Shown piece after piece: positions 1 to 10,822 of a DNA stretch of 64,000 nt; the stretch's first letter is position 1, and the number at the start of each line of letters is the position of its first letter. A program made the position numbers and the translations under genes. The notes beneath the pieces were generated by a model that made no database searches, was not told the origin of the DNA, and saw only the letters and a list, made by a program, of their open reading frames with translations. This DNA is from Urophycis tenuis (taxonomy: Eukaryota > Chordata > Actinopteri > Gadiformes > Phycidae), in the NCBI GenBank assembly GCA_036785325.1, contig JAXIVH010000021.1, positions 3,713,405 to 3,777,404 on the forward strand, in the 5' to 3' direction.

Positions 1-336
1 TGACTTAACTGAACGTTTGTTTCAGTCACGCATCTGCTTCACGCCATAACACTTCCCTATAGTGGCGATTAAATTCTCAACAAAATCACATCGACACCCG
101 CATCCACGGTGATTATATCGCTGTATAAAAAGGTCCTTTTGTGTTTCTATGCATCATAAACGTGGTTGTTCACGTGTTCAATGGAGCACACCATGTTATG
201 TCCAGCATGTCCTGTTAAACGCAGCATGCCAGGCTAAACGCAGAAGCATCTTCTCCATGCTTTTTAGCTACAAGTCTGTCCTGTGCTGCGAGTGCATTGT
301 GAGCGCACAGGAACCGGAGGCATGTTCCTCATACGT

Positions 337-582
337 CTAATACGCACATCTGTCCAGCGAGGCAGGTTCTGGCTGTGGTCTCACCATGCTGTAGTAGACG
401 GTGGCGCGGTTGACGTACAGGCTTTCCACCAGGGCTCCGGGGATGTCCACGTCCTGGGCCGCGGCGCACTGGACCACGCCTAGCCCCTGGCTGAACTCCT
501 TGATGGCCTGGGCAGAGGCCAGCTCTTTGAACGAGGTGTTCCCCTCCACCAGCAGATTGAACACCAGCTGAGACTCCAAGCC
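337..582 (-). CDS. 3'-terminal coding exon of an unidentified gene
   Basis: On the minus strand an acceptor (CTCTCAG, reading into the exon at 582) opens a frame of 81 codons that ends in TAG at 337-339. The encoded peptide begins LESQLVFNLLVEGNTSFKEL, has no low-complexity bias and ends soon after a YVNRATVYYSM segment, so it looks like true coding sequence and not chance. I do not recognise the family. The gene would be transcribed away from RANGAP1. Upstream exons could not be joined with confidence: a strong donor lies at 2036-2041 (minus) and an open stretch at about 863-1063 (minus). Human RANGAP1 has ZC3H7B as its head-to-head neighbour; this exon does not look like ZC3H7B to me. Bases 1-336 would be its 3' UTR and downstream flank. 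Confidence 0.55.
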   Translation of the reverse strand, partial: GLESQLVFNLLVEGNTSFKELASAQAIKEFSQGLGVVQCAAAQDVDIPGALVESLYVNRATVYYSMVRPQPEPASLDRCAY

Positions 583-1356
583 CTGAGAGAGGGGGGGCGG
601 GGGGGGGGGAGCAAAGTGATGAGAAATGGATGAGTTGAGTGGGTTTTAAAATGGAAAAAGACTTGAGCCTGGTTGAAGATCAACCAACTCCTTCGTTGCC
701 CATAGTTTTTAGGCCAGTTGAGAAACAGATTTAAATTGTGATCGATCATAAGCATGAACTGTATGATATGACTAGAGGAGCACATATGTCAGCCTTTTTG
801 AAAAAAGCAGCCTGCTACTCTTGTAATGGAAAATGAATCGAACCCTCCTATGAACTCACTATCTATGTATCATCAAACCCTTCGATGGTCCCAGTGTGGT
901 CGAGCCCCCCCCCCGCTGTGTGGTTTACATTCAATCTAAAGCCTCTGCTCGCACTCCCGAGGCCTTCAGAGGCAAACAGAGGCTCCCTGTTTGTCTCTCT
1001 GGGCCGGAGAGTTGTGGCTATCTTGGGGTGCAGGTCATACTTCATTATCTCTTTAAGGCCCACTATAGGATCACCGGGCTTCCGCCATACATACTACTCT
1101 CTTTGTTTACCATACCCTATAAAAAGGGCCTGCCAACTGCCATTGTGTCACACTTCAGACAGACAACAGACAACTTCTCAGGAAGCTGCATCGTATGCAC
1201 TACCCTCTATATGAACGGTGCCCTATGCTTGTTATAACAACCAAAAATACATTATTTTGTTTCTCTTGGGTTAAAACATCTCTCGTGTACTATTCATGGA
1301 AACGAAAACATTAGAATAGAAGATAGGTCTCCGTGTGTTCATCTCTGTGCACTCTT

Positions 1357-1420
<64 letters not shown>

Positions 1421-2041
1421 CATTCATCATTTTATCAAAATGGGTGTGAAAGTCGGCATGTGTACAATTCAGGGTGTCGCAAGGGTTAACCCTTTCTGCT
1501 CTGCTAGTGTGCTTCTCCGAACCGCAATTCATGCCCAAGGCACTGGACATTAGCAATGGTGTTTCCCGTAAACCTCTCATATTACATTATGATATTGGTC
1601 AGTACCATGCAAACGTCTGTGTCTGGATAAGAAGGAGACCTGGAAAGGAGAGAAAAACAGACAGTCAACTTTTGTAAACAAGACATAATAGGCCTACAAT
1701 GAATACAGTTGCTAAGGAATGGCCATGTCAAATGTGTCCTCACTCTATAAAGGCCAGAGCTTTTTGTATGTCCTTCTTCCGTTTGATTCTCTCCGAATCC
1801 ATCTTTGTCCACTAAGGAGGAGTGAGGGATGGCATTGATGTAGAAACAGACTTTAATGGAGAGCATGCTTTAAAAAAAGTGAAGTGACAACATCTAATAT
1901 AGACAGACGACCCAACCCAGCCATACTTCCAGAGCGCAGTAAAAAGTATGATGACAAATCACGCAGAATTCCGCGTCACTTCACACTTCATACATCCACA
2001 AAACATACATGTTTTCGGTTCACAAATCCAGGCGCACTTAC
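583..2041 (-). other. Probable intron(s) of the unidentified minus-strand gene
   Basis: No exon is certain here. A minus-strand open stretch at about 863-1063 includes a protein-like run (KEIMKYDLHPKIATTL) but I see no convincing splice acceptor for it. A (GT)n microsatellite occupies 1362-1419 and runs of C occur near 905. A TATA-like CTATAAAAAGGG lies at about 1109-1120 on the plus strand without a gene to serve. Confidence 0.3.
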
Positions 2042-2300
2042 CCGGACGGTTTCACTGAGTGACAGGACAACTGGACGTCCTGCTGGTAATGAGTACACAC
2101 TGTCTACGTGCGGTTTCAAAGACACTCGAGTACTTTAAGTGTGTGTATCTGGATGGAGTTATCTTCGTCAGTTTCGATTTCCAGCTCTGCTGTTATGCGT
2201 CCTTCCTCTTCCCTCGTCTGATGCGCGTCTCCGCCTCCCCGCTGGGTCCTAAAGTTGGACTCCATAATGGACTGTATCACATTTTATAGGACATTAAACT
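2042..2300 (-). other. Putative divergent first exon opposite RANGAP1
   Basis: A textbook minus-strand donor, CGG|GTAAGT, lies at 2036-2042. An ATG at 2263-2265 opens 49 codons that stop before the donor, so either the exon is a 5' UTR with a short upstream ORF or the assembly carries an indel: the frame following that stop stays open to the donor. It sits about 200 bp from the presumed RANGAP1 transcription start, which fits a shared bidirectional promoter. Confidence 0.25.
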
Positions 2301-2439
2301 AACTACGATTAAATGTTGGTCTTGTTGAGGTTCCTACAGCCACGCCTGATAAAATACGGTATGATTCGCATGTTAAGCATTCATTCAACAGAATATGCAA
2401 CAAGACTAGCTTAAAGCGCACTACAAATCCCAGCAGGCA

Positions 2440-2543
2440 TTGCGCGGTGGGTTCGGTTTTAAACGTCAGGAGCGAGCGGGAGTGCGACACTTGCTATAGT
2501 TGCGACTACAACATTGCCGAAGTATCGATTTAACTTTGCTTTG
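2440..2543 (+). other. rangap1: RANGAP1 non-coding first exon and promoter region (approximate start)
   Basis: A GC-rich stretch ends in TTG|GTGAGTT at 2543/2544, a strong donor with no coding frame leading into it. It lies 1.3 kb upstream of the coding start, as expected for a 5' UTR exon. The left boundary is an estimate. Confidence 0.4.
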
Positions 2544-3826
2544 GTGAGTTCAAATCAATACATTAGAATCGGTTTACCTTCGGATAGGGCCCGACGGAGA
2601 GGGAGAACCAGACACCGGACCCTTTGACGACAGTGTTGCCAAAAGGAAGGGTATAGAAAGTGGAGGGTGTCCTGCACTGCCATTCAGAGACGTGGGTTAG
2701 CTTGTTAGTTAGCTCTCCTGTTCACTCTCACTCACAGCCATGCTATATTAGCATGCTATATTAGCACGCTATACGTGCTATATTGGCTCTTAAGCCAAAC
2801 GCCTGTACAGCAGCAGTGCAGGTCTGACAGGGCTGTATTTTGTTGTTCAGACGTGTGTTGTGCTGAACCCCAATGTGCTCCTCACATCGAAACGCTAAGC
2901 TAACGCTAGCCGGTGCCAGAGCTGTGTGTAAACAGCACTGTCAGCTCTTCAATGGGTTCTGTTGCAAAGTTGGGTCAATGCATTCTTTTGGACACACATG
3001 TGTCCACACAGGATACTGTAGCTCTCAATGATCACCATGTGCGTTGTGTTGGGCTCGTCATCATCATTATCACCAATGTACAAATGTGATGCTGTGCATT
3101 TCCATGTTGTTTACATTGAATGTAGTGAGTGCTGTAGTGTACTCGGTGTTGTTTTCTTTGTCATTTCATATTTCATGCTATCTGTGGCCATTTGTTTTGT
3201 TATCCAATGTTTTTATTTTTTTTTTTATTTTTATTTTTTTTATACATATCTGGCACTTAGCCAGAGATGTATAGCAATGGTTAACCTAGCAATTGAAATG
3301 CTTGAAACTTGTTGTGGTGACTTCTTACTGTATTAACAGCAATGAAATATTTCACCTTCTTCTGGCAGATGTACTTTTTGTAAGTCGCTTTTGATAAAAG
3401 CGCCTGCTAAATGCCCTAAATGTAAATGAGAATTTCAGTTGTTTTTATGGTCATTGCTTAAGACATGTCTGCTGCCCTAACAAACAAATTTGCGATACAA
3501 ATAAACAAGTTAACATTTACCCATAATTGGTAGAAGTCAACCCAAGTTGTATACATTGTTAATATACACAATAAACCTATAATTAACAATTGTGTTATTT
3601 AGAAGACATTTTATCCAACTCAAACTCAAAATGCTGACAGGTAGGCTGTGGACGGTGGGAATTGAACCCACAACCTTTCCAAGTCAAATGTCCTTGCAAC
3701 TGAATAATCTCGTCCCTCTAATCATAATCCACTGATGTTATTTCCTATTGACTGAAGAAGGATAGTAAATTAAACATGGCTTATATGAAGCAACCCATTT
3801 AAACGTGGACACATTTTAACTTTCAG
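2544..3826 (+). other. RANGAP1 intron 1 with old SINE fragments
   Basis: No coding potential. At about 3376-3428 is the common teleost SINE/L2-type tail (GTAAGTCGCTTTTGATAAAA). At about 3600-3700 an antisense tRNA-like piece (GAATTGAACCCACAACC, reverse of a B box) suggests a second degraded SINE. AT-rich, with T-runs at 3210-3240. Confidence 0.4.
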
Positions 3827-3834
3827 GTGCCCAG

Positions 3835-6800
3835 ATGGCGACAGATATTGTTGCACAGTTGGCTGACTCCCTTGCCAAGACTAAAGTGGAGGAGTGGGAG
3901 CTAAGCTACAAGGGACAGGGGAGAAAGCTGGACAATGCACAATCTGGTGAGTGTCACTCGTGGGAGAAAGGCATTACTACCCATAGGTAATATACAGTCA
4001 TGGATAATAATGCACTGCATTGGAATCATGATGGGTGGCAGGTGATAGAAACATTTTATTTCATTAACTATTACATAGAATAAGTTACTACGTATTAGTT
4101 AGTTATTACTGTAGTTTCTTGTTACCTTAGTGAAGTTATTCCTGCAAAGAGAAGGTTACAGAGATTTTTTTTAGTTTTATTCAAATCTTAGATTCGATTT
4201 GAACCTTCAAAGCATGTAATAACTGAGGTAGACGTGACGATTTTCTGTCCCCCCTATCGCTAACTTGACAAATGCTTGCATGCTTTTTGTTTCCGTCCCT
4301 CTCCCCTCTCCGGCCTCCTCTCCAGTGGAGGAGATAGTGAAGGAGATCCAGGAGTTCCAGGACCTGCAGGCTCTGCGGCTGGAGGGCAACACCATCGGCG
4401 TGGAGGCGGCGCAGGCCATCGCCAAGGCCCTGGAGACCAAGAGCCAGTTTAAGGTTGGGACTGGTGTTTTAATTGCCTGGGAACCAGACCAAACTGCGAG
4501 CTTGTGGTTTATTTGTTCTGGCATATGCGTCTGGCGGCCCTCCCGTTCTGACAGGTTTCCAGCAGATCTGGCCCCGGGTCAGACCAACGATCTCATTTAG
4601 GGCGTGTTTGCCGGGGCTGTGTATCACATGGCTCTGCTCTGATCGGTGTGAGGTCTGTCCAATGGCGTCCAGAGGCATTTGGTCTGTGCTCCTTGATAAC
4701 GGCCCCTGGAAGTTCCAGTGAGACGGTCCAGACTAATTCACATTTTCTCCCACTTCCGTCGTTCTGCTTTATTATTATTATTATGGACTTTATTATCATT
4801 ATTGACCACCTGACCTGATACGAGACTGTTGACGGCTGCCGAGTGCTATGAAATGTTGTTTTTAACAGGTGCTGTTTGTTATTGTGTTTTGGAATCGGCA
4901 TCATAGGTCAGTTCTTTCTTGAAGTGTTTAACAAAAGGATGTGCGTGGCTCAATGTATGCAGAACCCTTGTGATGGTGTCTCCTCACCCAAGGCCATCTG
5001 ACTACTGTGTTATTAATGTTCCTCGTCGTTGTTTAACCATGATCTCTCTTCCTCAGTTCTGCTACTGGAGCGACATGTTCACGGGCCGGCTGCGCTCAGA
5101 GATCCCTCCTGCTCTGGTAATAGCCTGCTACTCACTACAGCACAGCAGCCTGCTGCTCACTACAGTACAGGCTGCTAGGAGCAGCCTACTGCTACTCACT
5201 ACATTACAGCAGCCTACTGCTACTCACTACAGCACAGCAGCCTGCTGCTCACTACATTACAGCAGCCTACTGCTACTCACTACAGCACAGCAGCCTGCTG
5301 CTCACTACAGTACAGGCCGCTAGGAGCAGCCTGCTGCTCACTACATTACAGCAGCCTACTGCTACTCACTACAGCACAGCAGCCTGCTGCTCACTACAGT
5401 ACAGGCCGCTAGGAGCAGCCTACTGCTACTCACTACATTACAGCAGCCTACTGCTACTCACTACAGCACAGCAGCCTGCTGCTCACTACAGTACAGGCCG
5501 CTAGGAGCAGCCTACTGCTACTCACTACAGTACAGCAGCCTACTGCTACTCACTACAGTACAGCAGCCTACTGCTACTCACTACAGTACAGCAGCCTACT
5601 GCTGCTCACTACAGTACAGACCGCTAGGAGCAGCCTACTGCTACTCACTACAGTACAGCAGCCTACTGCTACTCACTACAATACAGGCCGCTAGGAGACA
5701 GACAGACAGACAGACAGACAGACATACTTTATTGATCCCTGAGGGAAATTGCCAAGGAGCAGCCTACTGCTACTGTGGTGGCTAAAGCACATATCTTAAC
5801 AAAAGTAAGAGGGTTCTGGAAGGCCGCAGAGTCGGTTTGCAAAGTGACTTCCGCACATCCCCGTGTGCCCCTTTTTGTCCTGTTTTCCAAACATGATGTC
5901 ATCACCTTAAACATTCCATACCATACAGAAATGGCCCTTCCTTCCTTTACTGTCAGAACCCATCTCCACAGCCCATCTTCCCCATGTCTGTTCTGGCCAC
6001 TTCTAAACACTCAAGTGGGCACCTTAGGGATAACATGGGGTGAACCAGGGGGTGAACTTTGGGTTGAACCAAGGGAGGTATTTATTAGTGCGCCTTAATA
6101 TCTTCCATACTACTCACTACAATACAGGCCACTAGGAGCAGCCTACCATTACTGTCAAACTACAATACAGGCACTAGGAGCAGCCTACCATTACTGTTAC
6201 ACTACAATATATGCGTGCACCTGTTTTCTTGTACGGATTGTCTGCAAATAATGTCCTAAATAATGACCTAAATCAGTGAACTGGTTCATCGGATTAGCTC
6301 ACTCCCTTAGAATCCTCCTTGTTGATGGTACTTGCGTTGATGCGGCGTGCTATGAACTGAACCGAGTTCTCCCGTCTCTCTGCCTCTGGGTCCTAGAACT
6401 CTCTGGGCGATGCTCTGATGACGGCCGGGGCCAGGCTGAGCGTTCTGGACCTCAGCGACAACGCCTTTGGACCTGACGGGGTGAAGGGCATCGAGAGGCT
6501 GCTCAAGAGCCCCTCCTGCCACACCCTGCAGGAACTCAAACTCAACAACTGTGGCATGGGCATCGGAGGGGGCAAGGTCAGTCGCCATGACGACCGTCCA
6601 TCCGAAAAAAAATTGCATTACTGTTCAGGTTCACAATTTGCTGAAAGTTTCACACCCATTTAGACTGCAGTCTGTTTTTGAAGCGTGCGTTTTCATGTGT
6701 TGTTCTCAGATTTTGGCAGCAGCGTTGACCGAGTGCCATAAGAAGTCCAGTGCCCTGGGTGCCCCCCTCAGGCTGAAGGTGTTCATCGCGGGCAGGAACC

Positions 6801-7971
6801 GACTGGAGAATGATGGAGCCAGAGCGCTGGCCAAGGCCTTCCAGGTATGGAGTTACAGGGTTTGAGCGCCACGTGCAGGGAGAAGCTTGGAAGAGCCGCG
6901 CACTGCTTCTCAGGTTAACCTTCTGCGTTCGACACCAACCTAATGCTGCTCAGTGCTGACTTAATGTAAAATGATAGCCAATACTTCACCTCGTGACTTC
7001 TTATTTATAGATGCTCACAACGGTTCTTCATGGGATAATAATATCTACTGGCAGATTGTTTTGTCTGACCGGTTCTCTTGACTCCCTGTGAGGTAAATGC
7101 TGAGGTGTGCTTCGCCTGTGCAGAGCCGACACCTTGGTTTCGGACCTCCCCCTCTTGACCCGCGCTGTGTTCTGCCGCCCGCAGCTGATGGGCAGCCTGG
7201 AGGAGGTCCACATGCCCCAGAACGGCATCAACCACCCCGGGGTGACGGCGCTGGCCACCGCCATGCAGCACAACGCCGGCCTCCGCGTCCTCAACCTCAA
7301 CGACAACACCTTCACCAAGAAGGGCGCCATCGCCATGGCCCAGGTACGGCAGCCCGCGCCGAGGCCGGTTCCCCCCCCCCCCCCCCCGGCGCCGTTGGTT
7401 TCCTCAGCGTGAAGTGCGGGTTCGACCAGTGTGCGTGGTTACGGTGAGGTTTTGACCTTGGCTTGCGATGCCCTCCCCTCGCAGGCCCTGAAACACCTGC
7501 GCAGCGTCCAGGTCATCAACTTCGGGGACTGTCTGGTGCGTTCTGAGGGAGCCATCGCCATCGCGGAATCCGTGTCAGAAGGACTTCCCATCCTCAAGGT
7601 GAGCCGGGGGCCCCGGGGCTGCACGTCTGAGGCTGGGCGGGGCTGCTGCTTCCCACCGAGCCAATCACTGCGCGGATGCCTGGTTTCGTGTTGTTTTCCA
7701 AGTCCCGCCCACTTGACGCTGATTGGATTGCGGAAATGAATATGAAAAAGCGATGAGCTGACGAGTATTTCTTGTCGAGACAAACATGACCCCTGGAACC
7801 GCTGGAACCACGGATCTGGGGGTCGGTTTGTTTCCCATCTTGAACTTTTGATGTGCTTGACTGTTGACCAGGAGCTGAATCTGTCGTTCGGGGAGATCAC
7901 AGAGGAGGCCGCTCTGGCGTTGGCTCACGCAGTGAAGAGCAAAACCCACCTGGAGAAACTGGACCTCAACG

Positions 7972-8051
<80 letters not shown>

Positions 8052-8447
8052 ATAAACCTACAGTTGCTGCTTCCTGTTGTCGCTCTCTTGACCTCCTCCC
8101 CCCGTGTCTGTGAGCAGGGAACTGTCTGGGAGAAGAAGGCTGCGACGCCCTGAAGGAAGCCATGCAGAGTATGAAGATAGGACACCTGCTGGGCTCCCTC
8201 AGGTGAGGGAGGCTGTGTAACGGGCTCCTGCCTGGCGGGGACGCGTGAGATTAGGATGCAGAGCGCTGCTGCTGAACCTGTTTGTCAGGATCCTGTCACG
8301 TAAGACGCAGCGTGCCAGGATACGGCTTTGTTGGCTCTCTGCCTGCTGTGGCGAGCGTCTGTGGCGCCAGTGTCTGTGGTCGCAGAACTCAGCATCCGGG
8401 AGCATGTTGAAGTAAATCTGAACAAAATGGTGGATTGTGGTGTTGTG

Positions 8448-8484
<37 letters not shown>

Positions 8485-9184
8485 CGACAAGCCCAGACAA
8501 CGCCTCTCTGGTTCCCCGTTTGGTTACCAGCTGCAGCGGGATCTCGGGTCTCGGGTATGTGATTTGAACCTTTAACTTGTGTGAAATATAGAATGCAAAA
8601 TACTGCCCGCATAGCAGCCGATGGTGTCGGCAGGTGGAAGCCTTTTGTCCTGGAAATAAAACCACAAGCCTTTTGTTTGCCTCTGTTTGCTGCAGCGATG
8701 ATGAGGGCGAGCCCGAAGAAGATGATGATGACGACGACGATGACGAAGATGAGGAGGAGGAGGAGGAGGAGACAGATGAAGAAGAAGAAGAAGGTGTAGA
8801 AGATGAGGAGGAGGAGGAAGATGATGATGACCAAGAGGAGGAAGATGATGATCAAGAGGAGGAGGAAGAGGAGGAGCAGAGCACTAGAGATAAGGTATGT
8901 GAAATCAACTCAGTAGAATGTGCAACAAGCATAACATAATTAGTGGTTGTCCCCAGGCCTTACTGTTCTCATCGGACCACGTGGGTTGGAGTCCACTGAC
9001 CAGCGTCCCATGAGCAATGGGTTATTGTAAAATGTATGTTTGGTGCTTCTTTGCTCCAGGTGTCCACCCCTGTGTCGGCGCCGCGGCCCCCAGACGTCTC
9101 CTCCTTCCTCAGCATCCCGTCTTCAGACAAGCTGCTCAGACTGGGGGCCAAGAGGGCCCTCCTCATTGTGGAGCAGGTGATCTG

Positions 9185-9222
<38 letters not shown>

Positions 9223-9335
9223 CACGCACGCACACGCACACACACACACTCTCACGCATCTCAGCACACACACACACACACACACACACTCACGCATCTC
9301 AGCACACACACACACACACACACACACACGCATCT

Positions 9336-9379
<44 letters not shown>

Positions 9380-9462
9380 CTCATGCATCTCAGCACACAC
9401 ACACACACACACACACACACTCTCACGCATCTCAGCACACACACACACACACTCACGCATCT

Positions 9463-9501
<39 letters not shown>

Positions 9502-9704
9502 CACGCACGCACACACTCTCACGCATCTCAGCACGCACACACACATACACACACACTCTCACGCATCTCAGCACACACACACACACACACACTCTCACGC
9601 ATCTCAGCACACACACACACACACACACACACTCTCACGCATCTCAGCAGACACACACACACGCACACACACACACACTCTCACGCATCTCAGCACACAC
9701 ACAC

Positions 9705-9747
<43 letters not shown>

Positions 9748-9764
9748 CACGCATCTCAGCACAC

Positions 9765-9815
<51 letters not shown>

Positions 9816-10779
9816 CACGCATCTCAGAACTCGGTTAACAAGGTGTCCACCTGCAGCACTCTGCTGGAGACCAGTCCCTGCCCTGATGTACTTTGAACAA
9901 ATGGAAATTAGCATCAGTCTCCCCTCAGAACCCACGTAGGTGATCTTCAGCATTTAGTCATCCCCTGGAATAACTCTCTTCTGCCCGCCCCCCCCCCCCC
10001 CCCCCCCCCCGCCTAGGTGGACATTTCAGATGCCATGAAGACCGCGGAGGCGTTTCTCAAGATCTCCTCGGTCTACAAGGAGGAGAACGAGGAGGTGAAG
10101 GCGGCCGTGCTGGACAGCATCGGTGAGTGAGCGGAGTGGCTGCCTTTCCTTTTGAGTTGCCGAGTGGTTTTGCTGGGACGGTGGCTCCATCACCCTGGCA
10201 GGAAGCCTGAGAGCACAGCGGTGCTCTCAGGAAGGCGAGCGGGGCCCCGCCTGGGCCGGGCTCGGATGGGAGACCCGGAGGAGCCGGTAGGGGGAGCCCA
10301 TCCCTGGAGCCTGTGTGATGAACCCACTGCACCAGAAGGGAGACGGGGATTCTGTCCTGTGTGGAAGGTCCTTGGGGTGACGTGTTCAGCCAGAGGTCCT
10401 GTTGGCACCCTGCGGTCACTAATGATGCCCTGGCGCTGGTTGTAAGAGTAGGGGTGCTGAGCCCGGTGTCCTGGCCCAGCTCCCAAACTGGCTCTAGTGC
10501 CAACGTGGCCCCCTAATCACCCCCCCCCCCCACAGCCTCTAATTGGACAGTTTAATTCCCCCTAACTCACTATGTGAAGGGCTTTGAGTGCCTAGAATAT
10601 CAACAGATCATGTGATTATTATTAGATGATTATTATTATTATATTATAACTTTTGGTTTGCCTTTTTTTTTCTCAGATGCTGTTTTGAGGAAAGCGTTTT
10701 CCTCCCCGTCCTTCCAGGGCTACGACTTTGTCTCGTGTCTCCTGGTGCTGCTGGGACTCATAAAGGTACTGTGTGTGTG

Positions 10780-10822
<43 letters not shown>

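Noticed and set aside
5121..5697. Regularly spaced repeats resembling a CRISPR array
   Set aside because: Units are contiguous and imperfect without unique spacers, and the host genome is eukaryotic.
9185..9838. Long Thr-His open frame over the CA array
   Set aside because: It is a by-product of (CA)n, lies in an intron and is out of frame with exon 11.
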